Below are positions 1-11,024 of a stretch of 64,000 bases of DNA, piece after piece. The position numbers and the translations under genes are program-made. Below the pieces are notes generated by a model, which was not told the origin of the DNA, ran no database searches, and worked only from the letters and a program-made list of their open reading frames with translations. Positions within the stretch are counted from its first letter, which is position 1. Each line of letters begins with the position of its first letter. Where the stretch lies: positions 248,001 to 312,000 of the forward strand of contig NZ_AYMP01000014.1 in the NCBI RefSeq assembly GCF_000633515.1. The letters run 5' to 3'. Source of the stretch: Morganella morganii H1r (GTDB lineage: Bacteria > Pseudomonadota > Gammaproteobacteria > Enterobacterales > Enterobacteriaceae).

Positions 1-141
1 GGCACCGATACGGCATTTGACGCTGAAACTCGGGTTGCGGGATTCCACTTTTGCCAGGATATTGCCGTGACCAAAATGTTTGAGGCGCACCAGCGGTGTG
101 TGACCAATGGTTAGCGAGTTATCTTCATATATCTTACTCAT
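1..141 (-). CDS. cysK: Cysteine synthase A, N-terminal part (cut by window edge)
   Basis: The first 47 codons of O-acetylserine sulfhydrylase, the cytoplasmic PLP enzyme that makes cysteine from O-acetylserine and sulfide. The protein begins [20 protein letters not shown] and continues with [20 protein letters not shown], the family's N-terminus; the PLP lysine lies in the SVKCR segment. The gene runs off the left edge. It follows cysZ on the same strand, the usual enterobacterial order. Confidence 0.95.
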   Translation of the reverse strand, partial: MSKIYEDNSLTIGHTPLVRLKHFGHGNILAKVESRNPSFSVKCRIGA

Positions 142-286
142 CGGTTTTCCTTATAGGGTTATTCATAATCGGACTAAATATAAAACCACATTACCCGCTG
201 ACCGGCGGAAAGGAAATACATAATCGGCATATCCTTATAACCGGACAGACGATCCATAGCGAAAAGGTATAAGGCGCAGGAAAACA

Positions 287-312
287 GCAGGGCGGAGTGA
301 TAACCGCCCTGC
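287..312 (-). terminator. Hairpin between cysZ and cysK
   Basis: Perfect 9-bp arms GCAGGGCGG/CCGCCCTGC with an 8-nt loop. On the minus strand the right side is followed by a short T-rich run. It lies just after the cysZ stop and probably terminates or attenuates cysZ transcription before cysK. Confidence 0.6.
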
Positions 313-330
313 ACGGAAGGGAGCGGCGGA

Positions 331-1083
331 TCAGTCGCGGACAAACTGTGCGCGGTAGCGATCCACCCACAGCGCGGTGGCACCGCAGACTGCCGCAGGC
401 ATAATGAACAGGTTCACAAACGGGATCATGGTCAGCACACTGACCAGCGAACCGAACTGGAGATTGGTCATATTATCGCGGCGCAGGGTGTTTTTCATTT
501 CCGGAAAACTGACCTTGTGATTATCAAACGGGAAATCCCCGTACTGCACAGACATCATCCAGGCACCGAAAATAAACCAGAGCACCGGCGCGAGTGTCTG
601 CCCGATCCCCGGAATAAAAAACAGGATCAGCAGAATAACGGCACGCGGGATGTAATAGAGCAGCTTAACCATCTCCCGTTTCAGAATACGCGGGATATCT
701 TTTATCAGATCTGCCCAGCCCTGATCCGGCGCGGGACGCCCGGTGAGTTCCGCTTCCAGTTTTTCTGACAGCCAGCCGTTAAACGGTGAGGCAATAATAT
801 TGGCGAGCGTGCTGAAAAAATAGGTGAAGATCAGCAGCACGGAGATAACCGCCACCGGCCAGATAAAATAATCCAGCCATTGCAGCCAGCCCGGTACTTT
901 GTCCATCAGCCAGGCTATCCACCCGCTGAACTGACTGAACAACCACCAGAGCGCACCGCCCATCACCACGATATTGGCCAGCAGCGGCAGAATCACGAAG
1001 GCCCGGAGACCCGGACGCATCATCAGCCGCCATCCTTGTGCAACATATGAAAAACCGCTGAGCGGCCTGACAGGATTTGTCAT
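331..1083 (-). CDS. cysZ: Sulfate transporter CysZ
   Basis: A 250-residue inner-membrane protein of the CysZ family, which brings sulfate into the cell for cysteine synthesis. Several long hydrophobic segments are visible (about residues 25-50, 70-95, 140-170 and 205-230), and the family-type stretch [20 protein letters not shown] sits near the N-terminus. Length matches the family (about 250). It lies upstream of cysK on the same strand and divergent from zipA, as in other enterobacteria. Confidence 0.93.
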   Translation of the reverse strand: MTNPVRPLSGFSYVAQGWRLMMRPGLRAFVILPLLANIVVMGGALWWLFSQFSGWIAWLMDKVPGWLQWLDYFIWPVAVISVLLIFTYFFSTLANIIASPFNGWLSEKLEAELTGRPAPDQGWADLIKDIPRILKREMVKLLYYIPRAVILLILFFIPGIGQTLAPVLWFIFGAWMMSVQYGDFPFDNHKVSFPEMKNTLRRDNMTNLQFGSLVSVLTMIPFVNLFIMPAAVCGATALWVDRYRAQFVRD

Positions 1084-1320
1084 ACTTCCTATTCACTCCT
1101 ATGATTGTAAAACGTTATACTATCAGACTGAACTATTGAATTGTTCGGTCACAAATGAAATGTCAGGATGAAAAATCAGTCAAAAAGAGCAATTCAATGA
1201 TCTTTATTGCAAGAAATACGTGCAGGGACTTGAACTTAACATCATTGACAAATACTCTTGTAATCAAACGATAGTATTTTGCCATGGTGGCCTTTAATTT
1301 AAACAACAGAGATAGCACTG

Positions 1321-2310
1321 ATGCAAGATTTGCGTCTGATATTAATCGTTGTGGGTGCGGTAGCAATCATCGCATTGTTACTCCACGGACTGTGGACGAG
1401 CCGTAAAGAGCGTTCTTCCCTGTTTCGCGCGCGCCCCATGAAGCGTCGAAAATACGAGTCACAGGACGAAGCTGCTGATGACATGTCAGAGGCGCACGGC
1501 GGTCGTCATTCTGCTGCATTACCGGACGATCCGGCTCCGCAGATCTCTCCGTATTCAGAAGCGCAGAATGAGCAGGATCCGTTATTATCTGCCGGCAGAA
1601 TGTATCCGGCACCGGAGCAGGAAGAACCGCCTGTGATACCGAAAGCGCAGAGCCCGCGCCGTCAGCCGGTAAAAGCCCCGGAAGCCGAGCCGCAAATCGG
1701 ATTATTTGATGCCCTTGAGCAGGAAGCCCCGGCACCACAGGCAGGGGTAACCCCGGCGCCGGAAGTGATGACAACTGCTGCCGTGATAACGGCGGCTGAA
1801 ACAGATACGCCTCATGAGGAACAACCGGCAGCTGAACCGGAGCCGGTTGCGGTGCAGGAAGATGCGCCGCACAGCAGTACAGAAAACAATGAACTGGTTC
1901 TGGCACTGTTTGTGTCTGCCCATCCGGGGCAGGTGATCGCGGGTGATATTCTGCGCACTGCTGTTGAACAGGCCGGGTTCCGCTTCGGGGCGATGAACAT
2001 TTATCACCGCCATGTCGATCCGGCAGGCAGTGGTCCGGTATTATTCAGTCTGGCCAATATGGTGAATCCGGGCACGTTTGTGCCGGAGCAGATGGAAGAG
2101 ATCGAAACCCCGGGCGTGGCCATGTTTATGATGGTGCCGTCTTACGGTGACGCCGGTCAGAATTTCAAACTGATGTTACAGGCCGCTCAGCGTATTGCCT
2201 CTGATGTCGGCGGCGTGGTACTGGATGAGGAGCGCAAAATGCTGACACCGCAGAAAATTGAGGTGTACAAGGCGCGTATCCGCAAAGTTCTTGTTGCCAA
2301 GCAGAACTGA
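1321..2310 (+). CDS. zipA: Cell division protein ZipA
   Basis: Essential divisome protein that tethers FtsZ to the inner membrane. The 329-residue product has an N-terminal membrane anchor (about residues 4-24, [20 protein letters not shown]), a charged patch, a long Pro/Glu/Ala/Gln-rich linker (about 50-190) and a globular C-terminal FtsZ-binding domain (about 190-325; [39 protein letters not shown]). It lies directly upstream of ligA, as in E. coli. A strong terminator follows it. Confidence 0.95.
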   Translation: MQDLRLILIVVGAVAIIALLLHGLWTSRKERSSLFRARPMKRRKYESQDEAADDMSEAHGGRHSAALPDDPAPQISPYSEAQNEQDPLLSAGRMYPAPEQEEPPVIPKAQSPRRQPVKAPEAEPQIGLFDALEQEAPAPQAGVTPAPEVMTTAAVITAAETDTPHEEQPAAEPEPVAVQEDAPHSSTENNELVLALFVSAHPGQVIAGDILRTAVEQAGFRFGAMNIYHRHVDPAGSGPVLFSLANMVNPGTFVPEQMEEIETPGVAMFMMVPSYGDAGQNFKLMLQAAQRIASDVGGVVLDEERKMLTPQKIEVYKARIRKVLVAKQN

Positions 2311-2327
2311 GACCCGCAAATCGCACA

Positions 2328-4404
<2,077 letters not shown>

Positions 4405-4417
4405 CAGACCGGCTGAA

Positions 4418-4443
4418 AAACGGTCTTCTGCAGAAGACCGTTT
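4418..4443. terminator. Perfect 26-bp palindrome after ligA
   Basis: AAACGGTCTTCTG followed by its exact reverse complement. The structure lies between ligA and the DUF3820 gene and can form a strong hairpin in either direction. It has only short A/T runs at its ends, so it may attenuate rather than fully terminate. Confidence 0.65.
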
Positions 4444-4460
4444 CAGTCACATCAGGAGAG

Positions 4461-4685
4461 ATGATGGAGAAAGAAGATTTAGTGGCTGTCGCCAACACGG
4501 CTATGCCATTTGGCAAATACAAAGGTTGCCGTTTAATTGACCTTCCCGAGGAATACCTGCTCTGGTTTGCCCGTAAAGACAGTTTCCCGGAAGGGCGCCT
4601 GGGTCAGCTGATGCAGATCACCCTTGCGATTAAAACCGAAGGCTTAAGTGGCCTGATAAAACCGCTTAAACGTCCTGCTCACTGA
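4461..4685 (+). CDS. DUF3820 small protein (YpeB-like)
   Basis: A 74-residue cytoplasmic protein with the DUF3820 signature: MPFGKYKG, then LPEEYLLWFARKDSFPEGRL. In enterobacteria this small gene sits directly after ligA, as here. Function is not established. Its last codons overlap by 7 nt with the 3' end of the convergent MarR-type gene. A good AGGAG site lies before the start. Confidence 0.88.
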   Translation: MMEKEDLVAVANTAMPFGKYKGCRLIDLPEEYLLWFARKDSFPEGRLGQLMQITLAIKTEGLSGLIKPLKRPAH

Positions 4686-5101
4686 TCCCGGGTCAGTGCA
4701 TCGATGACTTTCCGGCTCAGTATACGAAACTGGCGCTGTTCATCGTCATCAAGACTTGCAAATACTTTTTCTGCATTGCGGGTGCGTCCTGTTGCCGCGC
4801 GGGACAGAAACTCTTCACCTTCGGGGGTCAGCTGAGTTACCAGTTCCCGTTTATCGGTCTCCGACTGATACTGGGAAACAAACTGGTGCTTTTTCAGCGC
4901 CCGTAATGATTTTGAGACATTCTGGCGCGAAATCCCGAGTTTCTGGCTTAAATCCGACGGGGTTAAATCCCCCTGAAGGCGCAACATTTCCATTACGTCA
5001 TATTGTGCCCATGTCACCTTTTCAGGTGAGCAGATGGTCCGTTGCGCTACCAATGTACACTGTAACAATGACAGTGTATTTTCCAGTTCCTTGAATGACA
5101 T
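4679..5101 (-). CDS. MarR-family transcriptional regulator
   Basis: A 140-residue winged-helix regulator. The recognition region is visible at about residues 45-85 (PSDLSQKLGISRQNVSKSLR), followed by the wing with TDKRELVTQLTPEGEEFL, the typical MarR DxRxxxLxLTxxG pattern. It is divergent from a short-chain dehydrogenase gene. Two matching palindromes sit in the gap, so it very likely controls that gene and itself. The ligand is unknown. Confidence 0.88.
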   Translation of the reverse strand: MSFKELENTLSLLQCTLVAQRTICSPEKVTWAQYDVMEMLRLQGDLTPSDLSQKLGISRQNVSKSLRALKKHQFVSQYQSETDKRELVTQLTPEGEEFLSRAATGRTRNAEKVFASLDDDEQRQFRILSRKVIDALTRDQ

Positions 5102-5161
5102 AACACCTCCCTTTTATCCTCACCCTTAGTTTAGCTGAAAGGCAAAATCAGGAAAAGGATG

Positions 5162-5183
5162 TTGATTAACAAAAGTTAATCAA
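5162..5183. promoter_or_regulatory. Operator palindrome 1 in the MarR/SDR gap
   Basis: TTGATTAAC AAAA GTTAATCAA, a perfect inverted repeat with 9-bp arms. It shares the core TTAAC-4-GTTAA with a second palindrome 30 bp downstream, about three helical turns away on the same DNA face. This is a likely MarR-type operator. Confidence 0.7.
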
Positions 5184-5195
5184 TTAAGCTTTTGG

Positions 5196-5209
5196 TTAAC
5201 TAAAGTTAA
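5196..5209. promoter_or_regulatory. Operator palindrome 2 in the MarR/SDR gap
   Basis: TTAACTAAAGTTAA, matching the core of the first palindrome. It lies only about 13 bp before the SDR start codon, so binding here would block translation initiation or RNA polymerase clearance. Confidence 0.65.
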
Positions 5210-5221
5210 TTAAAAGGTGAT

Positions 5222-5977
5222 ATGATGACTGACTTTCATCAGAAGATTATTCTGGTTACCGGTGCTTCAACCGGAGTTGGTGAAGGAATTGCCCGTGAAT
5301 TACTGAAAAGAGGAGCTAAAGTTGCGATTACCGGGCGAAATCCGGAACATCTGCAAAAGGCAATAAATGAGTGGGATCCTACGGGGGATAGCGTGCTGGC
5401 AATTGAAGCAGATGTACGTAAATTGATCGATTGCAGGCGGATGGTGAGTACGGTGTCAGATAAATTTGGTGCTTTGCACGGGCTGGTGAACAATGCCGGG
5501 ATCACCGGGCCGCACGGCGTGAAGATTGCGGATTACGATGCGGAGGCCTGGCAGGATGTGATGGATACGGATGTGACCGGCACATTCCTCGGGATGAAAT
5601 TCGGCATTCCGGCCATTATCAAAAGTGGCGGCGGAGCGGTAGTGAATTTATCAGCCTGTAACGGGGTAACCGGTATTGCGGGAATTGCGCCTTATACCGC
5701 TGCCAAGCACGCGGTACTCGGACTGACACGGGCGGCGGCACTGGAATATGCAGAGCAGGGGGTGAGGATTAACGCGGTCGGTCCGGGCTATGTGGCAACA
5801 CCGGATATTCTGGCGTTACCGCAGGATGTGCAGACCATGATGGCGGAGAGTCACCCGATGAAACGGATGGCAACACGGGAAGAGGTGGCAAAAATGGTGG
5901 CGTTTCTGTTATCGGATGACAGTCGTTTTTGTACCGGCGGGTTTTATCCGGTGGATGGCGGGTATACCGCGCAGTGA
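5222..5977 (+). CDS. Short-chain dehydrogenase/reductase
   Basis: A classical SDR of 251 residues, NAD(P)-dependent and of unknown substrate. The Rossmann motif is TGASTGVGEGIA (about residues 13-24), the NNAG motif is present as VNNAGITGP, and the catalytic pair is YTAAK with an upstream Ser (VVNLSACNGV). It ends with GGFYPVDGGYTAQ, typical of the FabG-like group. It is divergent from a MarR regulator with a double operator between them, which suggests ligand-induced expression. The start may be the first or second ATG. Confidence 0.88.
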   Translation: MMTDFHQKIILVTGASTGVGEGIARELLKRGAKVAITGRNPEHLQKAINEWDPTGDSVLAIEADVRKLIDCRRMVSTVSDKFGALHGLVNNAGITGPHGVKIADYDAEAWQDVMDTDVTGTFLGMKFGIPAIIKSGGGAVVNLSACNGVTGIAGIAPYTAAKHAVLGLTRAAALEYAEQGVRINAVGPGYVATPDILALPQDVQTMMAESHPMKRMATREEVAKMVAFLLSDDSRFCTGGFYPVDGGYTAQ

Positions 5978-5995
5978 CAGGAAAGCAGAAACGAA

Positions 5996-6020
5996 AAACC
6001 CCGGTCAGAGACCGGGGTTT
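5996..6020. terminator. Terminator between SDR gene and tRNA-Ala genes
   Basis: AAACCCCGGTC/GACCGGGGTTT with a 3-nt loop. It serves the plus-strand SDR gene and probably the minus-strand tRNA-Ala transcript as well. Confidence 0.75.
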
Positions 6021-6025
6021 GAATT

Positions 6026-6101
<76 letters not shown>

Positions 6102-6142
6102 GGAAAACCGGATGTCACGGTATTTATCAGTCACCAACGATT

Positions 6143-6218
<76 letters not shown>

Positions 6219-6334
6219 GATAAAATCGACCGGACGCGCAGCATAATAGGCAAGGTTCCCTGAGCTGTCAACGGGTTAATATGAAATTCGTGTGCGACCG
6301 GTGAAAAAGCCGTCAATTCAGTAAAATGACAAAA

Positions 6335-6359
6335 AATACCCGGCACAAGGCCGGGTATT
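6335..6359 (-). terminator. Terminator after gltX
   Basis: AATACCCGGC/GCCGGGTATT stem with a 5-nt loop. On the minus strand it is followed by TTTTTT, just after the gltX stop. Confidence 0.8.
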
Positions 6360-6376
6360 GAGATTGCAGATAGTGT

Positions 6377-7792
6377 TTACTGCGCTTCGCGCTCAGCAAT
6401 AAAGGCCAGCGCCATATCGATACGCGCCAGAGAGCGGGACTGACCAATCGCATGTACGGTCACATCCAGGCCCGGAGACTGACCGGCACCGGTCACGGCA
6501 ACACGTAACGGCATACCGACTTTACCCATCCCGATGTCGAGTTCATCAGCCGTTGCCTGAATGGCTTCGTGTACGGCTTCCGGTGTCCAGGTGGTCAGGG
6601 CGGCCAGTTTGGCTTTAACCACTTCCAGCGGCTGACGGGCAACCGGACGCAGATGTTTTTTCGCGGCATCGGCATCGAAGCTGTCAAAATCTTCATAGAA
6701 GTAACGGCAGGTTTCCGCCATTTCTTTCAGTGTTTTGCAGCGCTCGCCCAGCAGGCGGACCAGATCTGCCAGTTCCGGCCCGTTGCGGGTATCGATCCCG
6801 GCATTTTCAATATGCCACTGCAGGTAAACGGCCACTTCTTCCGCCGGCATACTGTTAATATAGTGGTGGTTGAGCCACTGTAATTTTTCAGTATTGAATG
6901 CACTGGCAGATTTGCTGACGGCTTCCAGGGTGAACAGCTCCGTCATTTCTTCAATGCTGAAGATTTCCTGATCGCCGTGAGACCAGCCCAGACGCACCAG
7001 GTAGTTCAGCAGCGCCTGAGGCAGATAGCCGTCATCACGGTACTGCATTACACCTACCGCACCATGGCGTTTGGATAATTTTTTGCCGTCATCGCCGTTG
7101 ATCATGGAGACGTGGGCGTATTCCGGCACCGGTGCGCCGAGCGCTTTCAGAATGTTGATCTGGCGCGGTGTGTTGTTGATATGATCTTCACCACGGATAA
7201 CGTGGGTAATTTCCATATCCCAGTCATCGACAACCACACAGAAGTTATAGGTCGGTGAACCATCAGTACGGCGGATGATTAAGTCATCCAGTTCCTGGTT
7301 GCTGAATTCAATCGGCCCGCGGATTTTGTCATCAAAAACAACCGAGCCTTCCTGCGGGTTACGGAAACGCACCACATGCGGTTCGTCCGCAGTATGGTTA
7401 TGGGCATGATCGCGGCAGCAGCCGTCATAACGCGGCTTCTCATTATTTGCCATCTGTTTTTCACGCAGGGCTTCCAGGCGTTCTTTGGAACAGTAGCAGC
7501 GGTAAGCGGTACCGTTTTCAATCATGGTGTCTATCACCTGATTGTAGCGGTCAAAGCGTTTGGTCTGGTAATACGGGCCTTCATCCCAGCTGAGATTTAA
7601 CCAGTTCATCCCGTCCATAATGGCGTCGATAGCTTCCTGAGTTGAGCGTTCAAGATCGGTATCTTCTATACGCAGGACAAATTCACCGTGGTTGTGACGG
7701 CTGTACAGCCAGGAGTACAGAGCGGTACGTGCGCCGCCCACATGCAGGTAGCCGGTAGGGCTGGGTGCGAAACGGGTTTTTACTTTACTCAT
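6377..7792 (-). CDS. gltX: Glutamyl-tRNA synthetase
   Basis: Class I aminoacyl-tRNA synthetase charging tRNA-Glu. The HIGH-type motif is at residues 8-20 ([13 protein letters not shown]), the KMSKS-type motif is KKLSKRHG at about 236-243, and the cysteine/histidine zinc-binding segment is CYCSKERLE with CCRDHAH. From the ATG at 7792 ([11 protein letters not shown]) the length is 471 residues, the same as E. coli. An upstream in-frame ATG at 7807 would add five residues and is less likely. Confidence 0.96.
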   Translation of the reverse strand: MSKVKTRFAPSPTGYLHVGGARTALYSWLYSRHNHGEFVLRIEDTDLERSTQEAIDAIMDGMNWLNLSWDEGPYYQTKRFDRYNQVIDTMIENGTAYRCYCSKERLEALREKQMANNEKPRYDGCCRDHAHNHTADEPHVVRFRNPQEGSVVFDDKIRGPIEFSNQELDDLIIRRTDGSPTYNFCVVVDDWDMEITHVIRGEDHINNTPRQINILKALGAPVPEYAHVSMINGDDGKKLSKRHGAVGVMQYRDDGYLPQALLNYLVRLGWSHGDQEIFSIEEMTELFTLEAVSKSASAFNTEKLQWLNHHYINSMPAEEVAVYLQWHIENAGIDTRNGPELADLVRLLGERCKTLKEMAETCRYFYEDFDSFDADAAKKHLRPVARQPLEVVKAKLAALTTWTPEAVHEAIQATADELDIGMGKVGMPLRVAVTGAGQSPGLDVTVHAIGQSRSLARIDMALAFIAEREAQ

Positions 7793-8056
7793 TGGAATGC
7801 CTTTCATAACGTCTGCGCCAGACGTAGTGGATGAAGAAATACGATGCGGGATATTTTAGCACTGAGACATAATTCCTCAATGAAAAGGGGAAAAGAAGGC
7901 CGAAAAAGTCATTTTTCCCGCGTTAAAAGGAAAAACACATGACAAAACAGGACGTTTTTGCAGCAATGAATCTGACGGCGATCACGATTTATCCGATTTC
8001 TGCTTACATACTGCGCGCGGATGGCGATAATCAGAACAGGGTGACTAAAATTACAA

Positions 8057-8112
8057 CGAACGATCATTTTCTTTCGAAAAAGCGTTGACTCAAACGCGCA
8101 GATCCCTATAAT
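8057..8112 (+). promoter_or_regulatory. Promoter of the tRNA-Val/Lys operon
   Basis: A -35 box TTGACT at 8085-8090 and a perfect -10 box TATAAT at 8107-8112 with a 16-bp spacer, then a GC-rich discriminator typical of stringently controlled stable-RNA promoters. An upstream element CGAACGATCATTTT (8057-8070) recurs at nearly the same distance before the tRNA-Gly/Cys/Leu operon. Confidence 0.85.
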
Positions 8113-8128
8113 GCACCTCCATCACGAT

Positions 8129-8204
8129 GGGCGATTAGCTCAGTTGGTAGAGCATCTCCCTTACAAGGAGGGGGTCACTGGTTCGAGCCCGGTATCGCCC
8201 ACCA
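8129..8204 (+). tRNA. tRNA-Val (anticodon TAC), copy 1
   Basis: A 76-nt cloverleaf starting GGGCGATTAGCTCAGTTGGT with anticodon TAC in CTCCCTTACAAGGAG and encoded CCA. It is the first of three identical tandem copies. Confidence 0.96.
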
Positions 8205-8259
8205 TTCTTTTTAAGAATGAACGTTGTGATAGTGAAGTAAAGCAGTAAATGTTATGAAT

Positions 8260-8335
8260 GGGCGATTAGCTCAGTTGGTAGAGCATCTCCCTTACAAGGA
8301 GGGGGTCACTGGTTCGAGCCCGGTATCGCCCACCA
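8260..8335 (+). tRNA. tRNA-Val (anticodon TAC), copy 2
   Basis: Identical to copy 1, 76 nt with CCA. It lies within the same predicted polycistronic tRNA transcript. Confidence 0.96.
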
Positions 8336-8372
8336 TTCATAATAATGATGTAAGTTGCAGTCATCCTGAAGT

Positions 8373-8448
8373 GGGCGATTAGCTCAGTTGGTAGAGCATC
8401 TCCCTTACAAGGAGGGGGTCACTGGTTCGAGCCCGGTATCGCCCACCA
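8373..8448 (+). tRNA. tRNA-Val (anticodon TAC), copy 3
   Basis: Identical to copies 1 and 2, 76 nt with CCA. The order Val-Val-Val-Lys matches the valU-valX-valY-lysV operon of E. coli. Confidence 0.96.
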
Positions 8449-8480
8449 CTTCACATGATTCTCCCGCATCACTCAGGTAT

Positions 8481-8556
8481 GGGTCGTTAGCTCAGTTGGT
8501 AGAGCAGTTGACTTTTAATCAATTGGTCACAGGTTCGAATCCTGTACGACCCACCA
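8481..8556 (+). tRNA. tRNA-Lys (anticodon TTT), copy 1
   Basis: A 76-nt cloverleaf starting GGGTCGTTAGCTCAGTTGGT with anticodon TTT in GTTGACTTTTAATCAAT and encoded CCA. Confidence 0.96.
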
Positions 8557-8580
8557 TTCCTGAAATTCAATCCCGAAGAT

Positions 8581-8656
8581 GGGTCGTTAGCTCAGTTGGT
8601 AGAGCAGTTGACTTTTAATCAATTGGTCACAGGTTCGAATCCTGTACGACCCACCA
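8581..8656 (+). tRNA. tRNA-Lys (anticodon TTT), copy 2
   Basis: Identical to the preceding tRNA-Lys. Two lysine copies follow the three valine copies; E. coli has one lysine gene here. Confidence 0.96.
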
Positions 8657-8881
8657 TCTTTCTTATCTCCCCTGTAGTTTATCTTCCTGTTTCCCGGTAC
8701 ATTCAATCTGATTTCTGTGATCGGCTTCATGCTGTTCCATTAAAGTTTTTAACCGGTCTGCCGTTATTCCCCTGTATCAGTCACGATTTTTTGTGATCTC
8801 TCTTTTTAAAACAAACACTGACGTCGTTTCGGAGTCCGGAGCGGCATATCTGTATTTCTTTCAGCATGGAGTTCTGTTCCG

Positions 8882-9985
8882 ATGTCGTGGCCTGTTCCTG
8901 AATTTCCGGTTAAACGTGATGCACCGGGCGCCAAAATTACGCTGTGGCTGGGGTTGCTGTTCGTCGTTCTGGCCCTTATCTTTTTTCTCGATTTCTGTAT
9001 TTTAAAACTCCCGCTGACGGAAGTGCTGATTTTTATCTATCTGCCGTACATTCTTATCTGGATGTGTCTGTTCACTTACGCTATGCACCGCCATGAGCAG
9101 ACGCGGATCGCCTGTCAGAGCTGGAATGCCTCCATTACTTTCAAACGCAATGAGTGGATCAACTGGTGCCAGCGCAAACTGATGGTGACCGGGGTTTCAT
9201 TGCTGATGCCGAAAAGTGTCAGACAGGTTTATACCTCAGAGCGGAAACAACGGACAGAAGAAGATAAACAGCTGCTTGCCGGTTATGACCATTCTGTCGA
9301 AGCGGTTTTTACCGCACTGGCAAAAGATTTGGATCAGCAGCATGAAGGTTATCAGTCAAAACTGAAAACCGTGTACGTCATCACCCCGAATCCGCTGCAA
9401 GATACGGAAATTGAACGTAATGTAACGAAAATCTGGGGCTGCGTGACGGAATTTATTCAGACACCGGAAGATATCGGTCATCTGTTTGATGAGGAAGACA
9501 ACAGCGCCATGTGGCTGCTGGTCGGGCTGAATATCTGGCAGGCGGGGCAAATTCCTGCATATCATGAAATGGCAAGTGCTGTTCTGCTGACATCCTGCTA
9601 CTACTTTGAGCGCAATACCTTTCCGTTTAACGGCAGCCTGTCACGCTTTATGCCGATCAATGAAATGCAGTTATCTGCCGATCTGCTGATGCTGGAAAAA
9701 ATGAACCTGCTGGATAAAGAGGAAGAAAAATCCTTCTGGCTGATGCGGGAAAATGAACTGGCGCAGGATGTGATTTATCAGTACTGCAATAAAGCGCAGC
9801 GCCGTACTTTCCTGAAAAATAATATTTATATTGCGGATAATCAGGTCAGCGCCGACAGAGAAGCGGTTTTTGTGATGGCAATGATGCTGATAAAAGCGAT
9901 GGAGACCCTCAGTCCGCAGTGTCTGCTGATGATGGACAGCGACGGCCTCGGGTATGCTACTGTGGTCGGGTGCGAAGTCCGCTGA
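8882..9985 (+). CDS. Membrane-anchored protein of unknown function
   Basis: A 367-residue protein that I do not recognise. Two N-terminal transmembrane segments (about residues 20-42 and 46-68; WLGLLFVVLALIFFLDF, VLIFIYLPYILIWMCLFTYA) are followed by a large soluble part. This has an ACQSWN segment, a 'TVYVITPNPLQDTEIERNV' stretch and a C-terminal region ending DSDGLGYATVVGCEVR. The N-in hairpin plus soluble domain suggests an inner-membrane protein acting in the cytoplasm. It stands alone after the tRNA-Lys genes and shares a bidirectional terminator with the convergent HIT gene. Confidence 0.75.
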   Translation: MSWPVPEFPVKRDAPGAKITLWLGLLFVVLALIFFLDFCILKLPLTEVLIFIYLPYILIWMCLFTYAMHRHEQTRIACQSWNASITFKRNEWINWCQRKLMVTGVSLLMPKSVRQVYTSERKQRTEEDKQLLAGYDHSVEAVFTALAKDLDQQHEGYQSKLKTVYVITPNPLQDTEIERNVTKIWGCVTEFIQTPEDIGHLFDEEDNSAMWLLVGLNIWQAGQIPAYHEMASAVLLTSCYYFERNTFPFNGSLSRFMPINEMQLSADLLMLEKMNLLDKEEEKSFWLMRENELAQDVIYQYCNKAQRRTFLKNNIYIADNQVSADREAVFVMAMMLIKAMETLSPQCLLMMDSDGLGYATVVGCEVR

Positions 9986-9991
9986 CACAAC

Positions 9992-10018
9992 ATTCCGGTG
10001 GTGAGATACCACCGGAAT
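9992..10018. terminator. Bidirectional terminator
   Basis: ATTCCGGTGGT/ACCACCGGAAT, an 11-bp perfect stem with a 5-nt loop, exactly between two convergent genes. Confidence 0.75.
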
Positions 10019-10021
10019 CAT

Positions 10022-10486
10022 TTACTTTTCCTGACCTGTGCGGATAGCCGCAGCCAGTTCAGCCAGTTTTTTATCCTCTGCCCGCTCACAGTCGTGGGAT
10101 GACAAAAATCCCGGATACTGCGTGTAAAACGCGGGTTGTTTATGCTCTATCGGCCGCCATTCTGTCATATCCGCAGTGCCGTGCATCGGGCTGAGTTTAC
10201 TGTGGATATGATCCACGCCGTAACCCTCGAAAAACATGCCGCAGCGTGCGACATCCGGAAATGCCTTTTCCAGCACTTTTGCGGCCTTTTTGGTCGCCAG
10301 CACCAGACCGGTCAGAACATCATCTTCCAGATCAAACGCATAGCTCGGATAATGCGCTTTCGGGATCACCACCGTAAAGCCGTCGGTATTGGGAAAAATC
10401 GACAAAAATGCCAGATAATGCTCATCTTCCCAGATCTTATGACAGGGGGCTTTCCCCGCCGCGATATCACAAAAAATACACGCCAT
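10022..10486 (-). CDS. HIT-family nucleotide-binding protein
   Basis: A 154-residue histidine-triad superfamily protein, probably a nucleoside phosphate hydrolase or transferase. It starts CIFCDIAAGKAP, typical of HIT proteins, and has FTVVIPKAHYPS mid-sequence and the His-rich site VDHIHSKLSPMH (about residues 92-103), a variant of HxHxH. The exact substrate cannot be told. Confidence 0.85.
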   Translation of the reverse strand: MACIFCDIAAGKAPCHKIWEDEHYLAFLSIFPNTDGFTVVIPKAHYPSYAFDLEDDVLTGLVLATKKAAKVLEKAFPDVARCGMFFEGYGVDHIHSKLSPMHGTADMTEWRPIEHKQPAFYTQYPGFLSSHDCERAEDKKLAELAAAIRTGQEK

Positions 10487-10647
10487 TTATCAGACTCTCC
10501 CGGTCAGTGAACAGGTCATACCCAACATACAGGATAGGGCACCGAAATGCTATTATGCGGGCGGTAAATCAGCTACTTAGAGGAAACTTTATTATTTTCA
10601 GTAAGTTGCTATAATGGATGAACGTTCACAACAATGAGGAGTTTATT

Positions 10648-10875
10648 ATGCGAACTAACAGAGCGGCGAGACGTTTGTTAGGAATGCCCTATACATTCAG
10701 TAAAGGGAAATCAAAAATTAACATCTTTATTGCAGCCACCGCAGATGAAAACGCGGATAACATCCCGCCGGCGCTGAAGTCAAAAAGCAAAATCTGTGTG
10801 ATTCAGGACGACAATAAAAAAACCCGGACCTATCACAAAATCGAGACACATTATCCGGGCTATATGGCATGCTGA
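10648..10875 (+). CDS. Small basic protein of unknown function
   Basis: A 75-residue basic protein beginning MRTNRAARRLLGMPYTFSKG. The start is set by a strong GAGGAG site 8 nt upstream; a longer frame from 10618 would ignore it. It contains no recognised motif. A terminator hairpin follows at 10913. Confidence 0.6.
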   Translation: MRTNRAARRLLGMPYTFSKGKSKINIFIAATADENADNIPPALKSKSKICVIQDDNKKTRTYHKIETHYPGYMAC

Positions 10876-10912
10876 TACCACTGCACATGTGATGACGGCA
10901 TGATGCAATAAG

Positions 10913-10936
10913 AAAAGGGGCTGCGGCCTCTTTTTT
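10913..10936 (+). terminator. Terminator after the small basic protein gene
   Basis: AAAAGGGGC/GCCTCTTTT stem with one G-U pair, followed by a T-run. Confidence 0.7.
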
Positions 10937-11024
10937 AATGTGCAATAACTCGCAACCTGAACAAATTCTGTTTATGCTGACAGCACAACAATTAAAACCA
11001 TTCAGCATGTGATGACGGCAGGGG

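Noticed and set aside
4756-5094. Plus-strand frame opposite the MarR gene
   Set aside because: Shadow of the MarR gene; codon pattern and conserved motifs are on the minus strand.
7939-8088. A 49-residue frame (MTKQDVFAAMNLTAITIYPI onward) before the tRNA-Val operon with an AAAGGA site
   Set aside because: Its stop lies within the -35 box of the tRNA promoter and it resembles nothing; a leader of tRNA promoter DNA is the simpler reading. Ribo-seq could settle it.
8388-8796. Frames with QLTFNQLVTGSNPVRP across the tRNA-Val and tRNA-Lys genes
   Set aside because: Translation of tRNA genes.
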